A stretch of DNA of 64,000 nt from Isotricha intestinalis. Taxonomy: Eukaryota > Ciliophora > Litostomatea > Vestibuliferida > Isotrichidae. The translations under genes and the position numbers were made by a program. The notes below the pieces were generated by a model. That model was given only the letters and a program-made list of their open reading frames with translations. It was not told where the DNA came from and did not search any database. The stretch is taken from the NCBI GenBank assembly GCA_023807065.1, contig JAJJLU010000349.1, positions 1 through 64,000 of the forward strand. The letters are read 5' to 3'. This document shows, piece by piece, positions 54,352 to 64,000 of the stretch (positions within the stretch are counted from its first letter, which is position 1; every line of letters begins with the position of its first letter).

Positions 54352-56433
54352 TTATATTAGAATTGTTGTTTCAACTAAAGAATGAAAATTATTAGTAATT
54401 TGAGATATGTTAGGTCTATCTTTTCCAGTTTTAGCTAAACAAGAAAAAATAATTTTATATTTTTCACTAAAATCAACTTTTGACAATTCCTTATAAACAA
54501 TATTGTTAAAAATTTCAGTATTAATAGTTTCATTTATATTATTTACAAATGGATGATTTCCATTATATAAAACCATAAAACTAATTATTCCAAAAGCCCA
54601 AATATCAATTGTTTGATTATATGGCTGTTCTAAAATAATTTCTGGGGGAATATAAATTAAAGTTCCAATTCTTTTTGTTAGTTTTTTATTTATTGTTACA
54701 ACTTCTGATAATCCAAAATCTATAATTTTAATTTGAGGAAAATTATATTTATTTAATTTTTCACTTAATAAAATATTTTCACATTTTAAATCTCTATGAA
54801 CAATACCAAATGAATGTAATAATTCAATTGCTCTTGCAATATCTCTTATTATTTGATATTTTTCTTCTTTTGAAATTTCTTTAGTTAAAATATATTGAAT
54901 TAAATTTCCTTTTTCTGCTAATTCTTGCATTATATAAATATAATTATTATCTTCATAAATATTATATATTTCTATTATATAAGGACAAGGATAATTTTTT
55001 AATAGATAACATATATCTTTTTCCCATCTATCAAAATAATTACTTTTTTTATCTTCAAACATATTTGCTTTTTTTATTTTTTTCATTGCTATATATTTTT
55101 CAGTTTCTGGATTATATATTTTTATTATTTCACCAAAAGCTCCTTTTCCTATTATTTTTTCACATTTATATTTATTTAAATTTGGAGGACAAAATTTTTG
55201 ACTTTTTATTATTAAATTTTTTATTTTTTCAAAATTTTTAAGGTCATCAAAATATAAAACATATTTTTTAATTTTTTCAAAAAGTGAAGAATTAAAATAA
55301 ATAGGAATTTTAAATGTTCCTGAAAAATCATCAATTATTTTATTTTTATCATCTCCTACTTCAACATATAATTTTTCAGTTGATATAACAAAAGATAAAT
55401 TTGAATTTTGATGATAAATAAAAATGTCTTTTCCAACAATATCCAAAAAACAAGAAATAAATTTATTTTTTTTTAAAACAAAACAATTAAAAGTAAATTT
55501 ATTAAAATATTTAGAATCAGTAGTTTTACAATTTGATTTAATAATTTTAAATAATGGAGCACTTTTTTTATTTTTTACAGGAATAATAATTAAATTATTT
55601 TTATTAGGATAAGTAATTAAATTTTGAGAAGAAGTAAAATTATTTTTTATAGTTAAATTTGGATTATATTGACTTGTTATTTCTTTTAAATCAAATTCAA
55701 ATTTATTCAAATCTGAAAGTTCATCTTTTATTATAAAATTAAATCCAAAAGTATTATTTAAATATTCTTGAAGATCTCCTGAAGGATATTGTAATTTAGA
55801 ATAATATTCTTTTTGAATGTTATTTAATATATTTGTTTTGTTTTGATTATTATTGTGAATAAAATATTGTTCATAATGATTTATTGAATCTTCATTTATT
55901 GGAGAATGTTTGATTAATAAATATATGAATAAATAGAATAAATCAGAATTTTCATTTATTATTTTGTTTTTAAATTCTTCAAAAGATAAATCTTTATTTG
56001 TATTGAAAAAATCTTCTATTATTAAATAACCTTTATCAATTTCTTCTTTTGTTGTTTTTTCTAATGTTTTTAAATGAACAAAAAATAATTTTGAATTTAA
56101 AATATTAACTTGATCTAAATTTTCCATATTTAAAATTGAAAAAAGTAATTTAATTCTAATTTCACAATTACCTAAATATAATAATCTACAAAATTCAATA
56201 AAGTTTTCTGAAGTAACTTTTGGATAAATATTTTTAAATGAATTATATAAAATATTGGAAATAAATAAAGGAAGTTCCATAAAATTATAGAATAAAGGAA
56301 AATTTATTTCTTCAAAATTTTTATTCATAAAATTAAAATGAACACATAAATATTTCTCAAAAATTTCAGGTGTAACATTCCTAAGAAATAATTTAGGTAT
56401 AATAATATTAGTCCCAAAATTAGTACTTTCCAT
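54352..56433 (-). CDS. protein kinase with N-terminal EF-hand-like and PH-like regions
   Basis: A 693-residue protein. Residues about 15-190 are helical with EF-hand-like pairs (for example NTNKDLSFEEFKNKI at 145-157), though the calcium ligands are incomplete. Residues about 290-410 look like a PH domain (NKFTFNCFVLKKNKFISCFLDIVGKDIFIY). The kinase domain is about 423-690: GKGAFGEI, Lys451 in IAMKKI, HRDLKCEN at 546-553 and DFG at 572-574. PPE stands in place of APE in YIPPEII. Catalytic residues are all present. The order EF-like, PH, kinase suggests a lipid-recruited kinase, a layout I associate with protist kinases and not a standard animal class. The substrate is unknown. Confidence 0.85.
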   Translation of the reverse strand: MESTNFGTNIIIPKLFLRNVTPEIFEKYLCVHFNFMNKNFEEINFPLFYNFMELPLFISNILYNSFKNIYPKVTSENFIEFCRLLYLGNCEIRIKLLFSILNMENLDQVNILNSKLFFVHLKTLEKTTKEEIDKGYLIIEDFFNTNKDLSFEEFKNKIINENSDLFYLFIYLLIKHSPINEDSINHYEQYFIHNNNQNKTNILNNIQKEYYSKLQYPSGDLQEYLNNTFGFNFIIKDELSDLNKFEFDLKEITSQYNPNLTIKNNFTSSQNLITYPNKNNLIIIPVKNKKSAPLFKIIKSNCKTTDSKYFNKFTFNCFVLKKNKFISCFLDIVGKDIFIYHQNSNLSFVISTEKLYVEVGDDKNKIIDDFSGTFKIPIYFNSSLFEKIKKYVLYFDDLKNFEKIKNLIIKSQKFCPPNLNKYKCEKIIGKGAFGEIIKIYNPETEKYIAMKKIKKANMFEDKKSNYFDRWEKDICYLLKNYPCPYIIEIYNIYEDNNYIYIMQELAEKGNLIQYILTKEISKEEKYQIIRDIARAIELLHSFGIVHRDLKCENILLSEKLNKYNFPQIKIIDFGLSEVVTINKKLTKRIGTLIYIPPEIILEQPYNQTIDIWAFGIISFMVLYNGNHPFVNNINETINTEIFNNIVYKELSKVDFSEKYKIIFSCLAKTGKDRPNISQITNNFHSLVETTILI

Positions 56434-56532
56434 TTTTTAAAAATTATTGAAAACAAAAATATATAATATAAAAATTTAATAATTTATATAATCTTATATT
56501 CTTTTTATTTATATTAAATATAAATTTTATTA

Positions 56533-57861
56533 TTATACTGGGTTCTTTATACTTGAATCATTGTTTATGTTATTTTCTGTTATTCCATTCAAAGGATATG
56601 ATAAATTCAAATACATTGAATAATAAATACCTAAGGAATATAAACCTAAAGGTGATAAAAAAAATGGAATTGCTGATTTGAATATAAAAATAATAATTAA
56701 ATTAGCTTTTCCAGAAATAATAAAATATAATATAATTCCAATTCCACTTATAAGTAAAATTGGTAATCTAAATAACCAATGTTTAAAAGCAACTTTATTC
56801 CATTTAATTAAATTTTCATTTACATTAATATATTTCTTTTTAGTTAAAAATATTAAAATTAAAATTCCTAAATGAGCTCCTAATAAAGAAGTTATAGATA
56901 AACTTTGATATAATCCATCATTTTTATATTTAGAATATTCTTTTTTAATTTTACATCTAATTCCATTGAAAATTTTTTCATTAATTTCACCAACATTATT
57001 ATCTTTAATACTAAAATAAGTAATTATACAAATAATAAGTAAAATAAAATGAAAAGCAAAAAGTAAAATATTATTAGATTTACTAAGAAAAAAATTTAAA
57101 AATTCCAAAGGAGAATATTTATGAAATTTTAAAAGAAAAAAAATAACAAAATAATTTCCAAAACCTAATAAAAATCCATAAATAACTTGATTTAAAGAAT
57201 GAGCACCAAGAATAATTCTACTACTGATAATCATAATGATTAAAATAGAAAAAAGTGAAAAAATAATTATTTTTAAAAAGAAGTATTTTTTTTTAAAAAC
57301 AATAAAATCAGTTAAAATATGGGAAAGACTTAAATAAACACAAGTGCTTGTCATTGAATGACCTGAAGGATTTCCATAGCCAGAATTACAAGAAAATATT
57401 ATTTTATCTGAATGCCAATATGGTCTATGATTTCTATAAAACATTTTAAATAAATTTGTAATATAATTTGTATATATTATGCTTTGAAGATATTGAAATG
57501 AATAATTTATTGGATATGTTATAAATATTATAAACCATGTAAACATTGTTATTTTTGCTGTTCCAAATTCAGAAATTAATTTCCAAAATTTTACAAATAA
57601 ACTATTTTTATCATAATTTTCTTGAATGTTTTCCTCAATTTTTATTGATTTTTCAAATAATTTATCTCTATATGAAAATTCTATTCCAATTACTAGAATA
57701 TAATATATTATTGATATTGTTATCTTTATTTTTTCCTTTTTTGTTAGGTTATTTGAAGATATTTCATTTATATTGTTATTATTTTCTATTTTTATTTTCA
57801 TATTTGAATGATCTATATCCATATCTAATTCATTCTTACTTTTTACTTTCAATTCTTTCAT
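56533..57861 (-). CDS. PAP2-family phosphatase, glucose-6-phosphatase-like
   Basis: A 442-residue multi-pass membrane protein. The three PAP2 motifs are intact: K139-x6-RP147 (KMFYRNHRPYW), PSGH 165-168 (SGYGNPSGHSM) and SR214-x5-H221 (SRIILGAHSLNQV). The residue after the last His group is Asn-Gln where lipid phosphatases have Asp, as in glucose-6-phosphatase (HFPHQV). HRPYW and the CNSGYGNPSGH context also match G6PC. About nine hydrophobic segments are visible and the N-terminus is charged and cytosolic. In ER-membrane G6Pase the reaction releases glucose from glucose-6-phosphate; a sphingolipid or other phosphatase role cannot be excluded. Confidence 0.85.
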   Translation of the reverse strand: MKELKVKSKNELDMDIDHSNMKIKIENNNNINEISSNNLTKKEKIKITISIIYYILVIGIEFSYRDKLFEKSIKIEENIQENYDKNSLFVKFWKLISEFGTAKITMFTWFIIFITYPINYSFQYLQSIIYTNYITNLFKMFYRNHRPYWHSDKIIFSCNSGYGNPSGHSMTSTCVYLSLSHILTDFIVFKKKYFFLKIIIFSLFSILIIMIISSRIILGAHSLNQVIYGFLLGFGNYFVIFFLLKFHKYSPLEFLNFFLSKSNNILLFAFHFILLIICIITYFSIKDNNVGEINEKIFNGIRCKIKKEYSKYKNDGLYQSLSITSLLGAHLGILILIFLTKKKYINVNENLIKWNKVAFKHWLFRLPILLISGIGIILYFIISGKANLIIIFIFKSAIPFFLSPLGLYSLGIYYSMYLNLSYPLNGITENNINNDSSIKNPV

Positions 57862-57984
57862 AATATTTAAAAAAAAAATAATTATAAAAAGAGAAAAAAT
57901 TTAACAAAATAAAGTCTAAATAAATATTTATAAGATAATAACACTTTAAATACAAATTTATAAAAAAGTAAAAAACTAATTTTT

Positions 57985-60726
57985 CTAAAATTCATCAACC
58001 CAATTAGAAGGATAAATTATATCTCCATCATCATCATATGAACTTAATAAAGTATTATTATCTCCATTCCTCATTTCTTCATATTTAATATGTTCTTCAT
58101 ATTTTTGTTTTTTTTCGTCAAATCTTTCTAAATGAGTAAATTGAGGAATAAAAGGGGGTTGGATTTTAAATTCGACTAAATCTTCCCAATTAAAATTTTT
58201 AAAAAAGCTATGCTTTTTAGCAGAATCTAAACTACATAATCTTTTAGAAGTTTTTTTCTTTAACAAACATCTAATAAAAGAATTAACAATTGGATCACCT
58301 TTCATACTTAAATTAACTTCTCTTTTAAGAACTTGTCTATATATATCCATAGGATTAGTTGCATCATTTCCAAAAGGATAATAATTATAATATAATTCAT
58401 GAGTAATAATACCAAGTGACCAATAATCACATGATGAATTATATCCTTTTCCAATCAATACTTCTGGTGCAATATAATGTGGTGTTCCTGTTATTGTTGA
58501 TGTAAAATCTTTTAATATTATTGCTGTTCCAAAATCTATTAATTTTATATATCCTTTCTCATTTATCATTATATTATCTGGCTTTAAATCTCTGTGAATT
58601 ATATTCTTAGAATTTAAATAATTTAATATGATAAATAATGAAGATATGTAAAATTGGGTTTCACTTATATTGTGTAAATTATTCTTATCTCTTTTTTCTA
58701 AATATTTACCCATCACTTTACCGTTTATATATTCAGTTAAGTAAAATACATTTTCTTCATTTTTAAAGGTTTTTACTAATTTCATTACAAAAGGATGGTC
58801 TAATTTTAATAAAACTCTTTTTTCTTCTAAAAAATATTTTATTAATATTTTCTGTTTTTCAGCAGCATTTCTACTAACTGATTTAATAGCATAATAATTC
58901 TTTTTATCATGAACCAAAGCAACATTCCCAAATTTTCCTTTTCCCAAATTTTTACAAAAATATAAATCATTTAAAGTTAATTTAAAATTATCTTCAAGAG
59001 CAATTTTCTTATGAAAATATTCAAGCATATTTTTATCAATATTTTCATTAAAAGCTTGTTTAGTTAAAATATAAACACTGCATTTAGTACTAGTTTCAAT
59101 TGTTGCAGATCGAGGTTCATTGATTAAAAGAGATAATTCACCAAAACAACTTCCAGCTTCCATTTCTCTTATAAATTTTGTTTCTTTTAATACTTTAACT
59201 CTTCCTTTTTTCACTAAATAAAATTTGTCTCCTATTTCTCCTTCTTTAAATATAAATTCACCTTTTTCAAATTTCATTTTTGTCATTGCTGAACATATTT
59301 TTATTAAACGAATATCTGAAGTATTTTTAAATAAATTTGTTCTTCTCATATATTCTAATTGAGATAGAAAAGATAATAATTTTTTACCATTTATATTCTC
59401 AATATTAATTAATGATTGAATTTGTACCCATTTTATTTCTATTATTCTACATTCTCCTTGAGCTATTATATCATAATTTATATTTAATCCTTTTTTAATA
59501 AAATTTTCTCCAAATAATTGTCCTCTCTTAGCTAAAATTTCTTGATGATTTATACTACTTATTAAGTTACCAGCTATTATTATATATAATTTCATTTCAT
59601 CTTTATTATCTTTACTAATAACAACATCATCATTATTATATAATTTTATTTCAGAATTAGCAAATAAATTATCGATATAACTAAAACTTTGGAAAAATTT
59701 GAGGTGTATACTATTTCTAAAAGCTTCTTTCATAATACATTTCAATATATATATTTTAAAATCTTTTCCTAAAATTTCAACAAGAAGTGAATTAGGTATT
59801 TTAAAGCAAGAAACTTTAGTTAAAGCAATACAAGATAAACTTCTAGGAATATCAAATAAAATAGCATATTCTCCGAAAAAATCTCTTGATTTCAATATTC
59901 TTATTATTTTATTATCTTTTTCACATTGAACTTCTCCTTCTTTAATAATGTATAAACAATCATCAACATCTCCTTCAGTAAAAATATTTTGTTGAATTTC
60001 AAAAATACAATTATACATTGAAGATGCTAATGAATTTAATTGAATAGAATCCATAGAATTTAATATTGGAACTAATTCAACAAATTTTAATCTATCTTTT
60101 AATTCATTTTGATTAATTGAATTTACTACATTTCTAAATATTTTTCCATCTAATTCATATAAAAAACATTGCTCTAAAGATTTAACTGTTTCTGTTCTTT
60201 TTTTTCTTTCTAATAAAGCAAGTTCACCAAAAGTTTCTCCTGATTTATATATTTTTTTTATTTTTGTTTTACTTGTTGTTATTTCAACAGAACCAGATTT
60301 TATTAAATAAAATATATCTCCTTTATCACCTTCCTTAAATATTATTGTATTTGCTGGAACCTTTATTAATTCTAATTTATCAAAAAGAGATCCTATTATA
60401 TTTGGACTTTTGTCTTTGAAAAGAAAATGCTGTTTTAATTTACATTTTGCTATATCTAATTGCTTATTTGTTACTTTTTTTTTTATTGATATTACACTTG
60501 AATCAAAATTTGTTGCATAAGGTGTTAATCCTGAATTATCTTGAGATTGATTATTTATATTATTTTTTATGTAGTTTTTATTTGATATTTCATTTGGATT
60601 TTGATTTTGATTGCTACCTTCTGGATAATCTGAATCAGTTTTGCCTTTTATTGTAATGTTCCCTATATTTATTATTTTCGTTTATATTATAATTGTATTT
60701 TTACTTTTATTTGATATACAACCCAT
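57985..60726 (-). CDS. cGMP-dependent protein kinase (PKG) with four cyclic-nucleotide-binding domains
   Basis: Spliced model: exon 1 60705-60726 (22 nt), GT..AG intron 60663-60704 (42 nt), exon 2 57985-60662, giving 899 residues. The only in-frame ATG between exon 1 and 60054 is residue 211, so a model starting at 60054 would lose CNBD1. Exon 1 gives MGC, a classic myristoylation/palmitoylation signal. CNBD1 is at about 85-185 (FGELALL..R163), CNBD2 has G271-E272..R281, CNBD3 is degenerate (FGEN at 391-394, no Arg) and CNBD4 is canonical (FGELSLLINEPRSA, Arg525). The kinase begins near 566: Lys601, HRDLKPDN with Asp699, DFG 717-719 and GTPHYIAPE. Four CNB domains are typical of alveolate PKG, which links cGMP to motility and secretion. 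Confidence 0.92.
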
Positions 60727-61440
60727 TTTTATTTTAAGTTTTTTTATTTGGAATTATTATATATTTAATATATAATTTAAAAAATAAAAAATTATATATT
60801 ATTAACTATATTAATGTTCGGCATAGTATGATATTTATTATCATAGTTTATATAAAGTATCTAAATTATATTTTCATGATGAGAAAATTTTTTCAATAAT
60901 TTTTCTGAAATTTAGAGATTCAAATTATCAATAATTAATGTTATCATCTTTCAGTTAATTAATATAATAATCAAATGCCATCAAAATCTCAATGAGTCAT
61001 ATTAATGTATTTACCTTAATTCATTCATAAAATATTTATATTATTAAAATCTATCTAATATTTTGAAATTCATAATTTACTCCAATCATTTTTTTTATCT
61101 TATAATATTCCTATAGTAAATTAATTCACTTATAATAGAATGGATGTTAGTTTAATTTATTATGAATTTTACTATTTAAATTTTGTAATTTGATTGAGTA
61201 AATATTATATTTGAAGAATGTTTGATTTACAAAAAATCGATTGAATGAGTTTGTTTTTAATTATCTTTTTTGAAGATTAAATTGATTTTTACAATATTTG
61301 TAAATTTATTTTTTAATTTAACTGAAAATTCGATAATGAATAATATATAAACATATATTAAAACTTTACAAGAAAAAAAAAATCAATTTTATGCTTTAAT
61401 ATTTTATTTAAATTTGGATTAAGATTATTTAATCCACAAT
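60727..61440. other. intergenic spacer
   Basis: About 710 AT-rich bases upstream of PKG and downstream of the surface-protein gene, both on the minus strand. A small inverted repeat (TATGATA/TATCATA near 60830) is the only structure seen. Confidence 0.55.
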
Positions 61441-62008
61441 CAACAATAAAAATTTTTAAGTAAAAGGGATAATAAACTAACTAAATAATATTTTACACAA
61501 TTTCCGTGACTGGTGTCATTATTATTATTAGTATTATTAGTGTTATTATTATTATCAGAAGAACTAGTAGCCTGTCCTTCATATGTTTTAGTAATAGTAC
61601 CTTCGTTAGCTAATATAATACCATGTGCTGCATTTGTTTGACTACTAAAAACATCTGACTAGCAGCAACAGAAATAGGAGAAAGAATATACAAACCACCA
61701 GCTTCTGCTCCAGTTACTTTTGTATATGTAATTGTGCATGTAATTCCGGACGAACTTGTGCATTCATTTGTACATGTTGCTAATGTTGCGGTTTTTGTTG
61801 TATTTCCAGTTGCACTGTCTTGTAATTTTAAATAATCATCTTTAAAAGTAGTCCCCGTTAATGTGAAGTTTGCTGTACAAGTTATTACTGCTTTTGTTTT
61901 TATTGTTGAGTGATTTTCTACTTTACAATCTGTAAGACCATATTCTACATCTTTTGAAAATGAATATGTAATTGATAATAAAGATAATATTAATGTTAAT
62001 GATTTCAT
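61441..62008 (-). CDS. GPI-type secreted surface protein, frameshifted
   Basis: The first frame (61610-62008) opens with a clear signal peptide (KSLTLILSLLSITYSFS) and an extracellular-type, Thr/Cys-rich body (TCTNECTSSSGITCTITYTK). It then shifts into a nonsense tail, KQMQHMVLY. One base change in phase at the five-base A/T run 61647-61651 joins it to a second frame that continues SQTNAAHGIILANEGT.., then a Ser/Asn/Thr stalk and a C-terminal hydrophobic end (YYLVSLLSLLL) to TGA at 61441. The whole is a signal peptide, ectodomain, Asn/Thr-rich stalk and GPI-attachment-like tail. No GT..AG intron gives the required phase. The break is either a homopolymer sequencing error or a true frameshift. 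The exact function is unknown. Confidence 0.7.
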
Positions 62009-62610
62009 TTTATTTTTTAATCCTTTGAAACTGGTAATATATTAAAACGTTTCACTTTTTTTAGTAGTAAAATAGGAATTACCTTTTGAAAAGTTTTAAT
62101 TATTACATATTTTTTATAATTTTCTTAGATAATATTATAAGAGGTCATTATTATTTTATGGTGGATAATTTTAAAAATTAATATAAGTGTTATTTCTATT
62201 TTTTTCTGATTTTTTAATAAAGTATTTTAAAATAAATATTTTAAAATTTCATAGCTTATACTAATTAGAAGAAATATTTTTAAAAGAATAAATTTTTTAG
62301 TCAATAGATAATAATACATTTGAAAACATTAGTTATTATCTTATCTAAATAAATAAATTTTAAAATTTATTTCATAGAACAAAAAACATAATAATTAAAT
62401 AGAATTGAATTGATGAGCAATTATAAGAAGTTGACTTCAGATAATTTAAATATAACTTTCAATTCTTATAAGTAACTCATAATTATATTTAATTTTATTT
62501 ACAGTGAAAAACAAATTAACTTTTATATTAACAACCACTTAAAACTTCCACTTTCCAAACAAAAAAAAAAAATAAAAAAAAATAAAACAAAAAAAATCCC
62601 TTTGTAAAAA
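62009..62610. other. intergenic spacer between divergent genes
   Basis: About 600 bases between two divergent starts. A near-perfect inverted repeat (TTATAAGAAGTTGA at 62421-62434 and TCAATTCTTATAA at 62459-62471, one bulge) lies about 140 bp upstream of the beta-helix gene. The last 50 bases are almost pure A. Confidence 0.55.
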
Positions 62611-64000
62611 ATGTCAGACAAAAAGGAGAATGATTCAATAACTGAAGAAAACGTTTCATTTTCTGAGCATCCATCCTTTACATCGAATGGTTCAGAAGCA
62701 GAAGAAATAGAAGAATCAGAAGAAGAAATAAAAGAAGGAAAAATAGATTTTTCAGAATTTAAAAACCAATTGAACGTGCATCCACGAGGAGACAATGGAG
62801 CTTATAAGACAATACAAGAAGCAATAAATGCAGCAGGTCCAAAAACAAAAATAGTAATTCACCCAGCAATCTATAAAGAGCATTTAATAATAAGTCAAAA
62901 ATATGATATTGAATTAACAAGTGAAGACCCTTCAATGCCAGCAATAATAATTGCTGCAAATTCACCTTGTATATTTATAAGTAATATGAAAAAAAATTGC
63001 ACTGTTAAATTAGCTTATTTAAGAATATTACATAGAGGAATGAGAGATGATTCAAATAATTTGAATAATACTACTTATGATGATGTTGGTGATGTTACTG
63101 AACAAATGGAAAAAAGTGCTTTAAGTAATTCTTTTTCACATTTAAAAGGTGGAAAATGTATTTATAATAATGTTAATCAATTAGATCAATTCGATATCAA
63201 TTATCATATAGATTTAAGTGTTATTGAAGGAATTATGAGTGATAATAGGGGTTTAGTTTCTGCTATTACTATATTTAATTCTACTGTTATGATTATTAAT
63301 ACACAAATTACTCTTGGTTTTTTAACTACTGAAACTACTAAAATTATTCCTGGAATTTATAGTGAAAAAAGTGTTCTTTTTATTGAAAGTGTTATGATTA
63401 AAGGAAATGATGAATTTTTAACTTGTGGAGTTTTAACTAATGATACTAGTGTAAAAGTTTCTAATTCAAGATTAATTAAACATAAAAGTGGTGGAATATT
63501 ATGTTTAATTAACACTAAAAATCAAATTGTTATTACAAAAACTCAATTTTTAGAAAATATTGGATGTGGATTATTAGTTGTTAATAAATCAAGAGGAAAA
63601 AGTTATAAAGCACTAATAAATTTAATGGCAGGAAAAAAAGATAATGAAACAAAAAATGAAATTGTTAAACCAAGTTCAATAAGTGTAATGACTTCAACAG
63701 TATATTTAACAGGGGAAAAAAGAAAAACTTCTTGGTTAAATATTGGTGAAGTTTCTCTAGAATCAAATCTATTTGATAGTAATGTTGGTGCAGGAGCAAG
63801 AGTAGAAAATTGTTTAAATTTAGCAATGGTAAGAAATAAATTTTTTGAAAATGTTTTTAATGGAGGAGAAGTTATTGATTGTGAAGGATTAATATTATTA
63901 AATGAATTTGTTAAAAATGGTGATAATGGTTTAGAAGTTTCAACTTTTGCAAAAAAATCTGAAATCAAAGTTTCAAAAAATACTTTTTGTGAAAATGCAC
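62611..64000 (+). CDS. right-handed beta-helix (pectin-lyase-fold) protein, truncated by window edge
   Basis: The frame is open from the ATG at 62611 to the end, at least 463 residues; the 3' end is outside. The first 55 residues are acidic and Ser/Glu-rich with no signal peptide. From about residue 57 the pattern is that of a parallel beta-helix: VHPRGDNGAYKTIQEAINAAG followed by KIVIHPAIYKEH, the same opening as pectinesterases and FBXO11/SHCBP1-type helices. Rungs with small and Asn residues follow (NCLNLAMVRNKFFENV, SEIKVSKNTFCENA). Lack of a signal peptide argues against a secreted pectinase and for an intracellular binding or carbohydrate-sensing protein. Catalytic residues cannot be judged from the truncated frame. 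Confidence 0.8.
   Translation, partial: MSDKKENDSITEENVSFSEHPSFTSNGSEAEEIEESEEEIKEGKIDFSEFKNQLNVHPRGDNGAYKTIQEAINAAGPKTKIVIHPAIYKEHLIISQKYDIELTSEDPSMPAIIIAANSPCIFISNMKKNCTVKLAYLRILHRGMRDDSNNLNNTTYDDVGDVTEQMEKSALSNSFSHLKGGKCIYNNVNQLDQFDINYHIDLSVIEGIMSDNRGLVSAITIFNSTVMIINTQITLGFLTTETTKIIPGIYSEKSVLFIESVMIKGNDEFLTCGVLTNDTSVKVSNSRLIKHKSGGILCLINTKNQIVITKTQFLENIGCGLLVVNKSRGKSYKALINLMAGKKDNETKNEIVKPSSISVMTSTVYLTGEKRKTSWLNIGEVSLESNLFDSNVGAGARVENCLNLAMVRNKFFENVFNGGEVIDCEGLILLNEFVKNGDNGLEVSTFAKKSEIKVSKNTFCENA

Noticed and set aside
61641..61670. A 15-nt GT..AG intron (GTCAGATGTTTTTAG) in the surface-protein gene
   Set aside because: Its length is a multiple of three, so removing it leaves the downstream frame unchanged and does not reach the GPI-like tail.
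62523..63968. Minus-strand frames at 62523-62795, 62759-62965 and 63603-63968
   Set aside because: They are antisense shadows of the open beta-helix gene on the plus strand, which has clear domain structure.

Overview
The window is the left end of a eukaryotic, very AT-rich chromosome. Bases 1-20 are two and a half copies of CCCCAAT, a C-rich telomere strand. The genes are short and dense, with very small introns: the eleven I could place are 23-49 nt, all GT..AG. Proteins carry long Asn runs encoded by AAT repeats. All three stop codons terminate genes: TAA after the Bax-inhibitor-like protein, TGA after the ABC transporter, and TAG directly after the FKDF tail of the AGC kinase. The nuclear code is therefore standard. 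A C4A2-type telomere, minimal introns, a four-CNB-domain PKG, tubulin-modifying enzymes and kinesin-13 suggest a ciliate macronuclear chromosome. The standard code argues against Tetrahymena or Paramecium relatives and favours a litostome, for example a rumen trichostome such as Entodinium. That placement is inference. My memory of CCCCAAT telomeres in that group could not be checked here.

Layout. 1-444 is telomere and a gene-free subtelomere. 445-6864 holds a TRAF-type zinc-finger protein, a long coiled-coil protein, a 1.5 kb gene-free stretch with a palindromic repeat cluster, and a three-exon FHA protein. 6980-14897 is a plus-strand run: a small Cys protein, a full-length ABCB transporter, a basic three-exon protein and a TMBIM protein. 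14898-24864 has a decayed gene relic, a Qc-SNARE, a B-box protein, a small PAM2-motif protein just downstream of a divergent importin alpha, two unrecognised proteins and a two-CNBD protein. 25414-36373 has coiled-coil proteins, an FCP1/SCP-type phosphatase, an EF-hand relic, a CAMK-like kinase and a PKA-like AGC kinase with an N-terminal lipid-binding-like domain. 37128-43505 has a p62/NBR1-like receptor (PB1-ZZ-UBA), an AMPK beta subunit, a cytosolic carboxypeptidase and an unknown protein. 43828-54082 has prefoldin 5, a TBC RabGAP, a RING-less NOT4-like protein, kinesin-13, an ankyrin protein and an unknown three-exon protein. 54352-64000 has a PH-kinase, a glucose-6-phosphatase-like PAP2 enzyme, a four-CNBD PKG, a frameshifted GPI-type surface protein and a beta-helix protein cut by the window edge.

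Themes are phospho- and cyclic-nucleotide signalling (four kinases, two CNBD proteins, FHA, HAD phosphatase), microtubules and cilia (kinesin-13, CCP, prefoldin), carbohydrate and energy status (AMPK beta, G6Pase-like), membrane traffic (SNARE, TBC) and selective autophagy (p62-like). There are no operons: genes are monocistronic on both strands and often only 40-120 bp apart. I saw no tRNA, rRNA, CRISPR array or transposase. Several genes read correctly only when small introns are removed (FHA, PKG, kinesin-13, AGC kinase and three unknowns); the exon coordinates are given in those entries.
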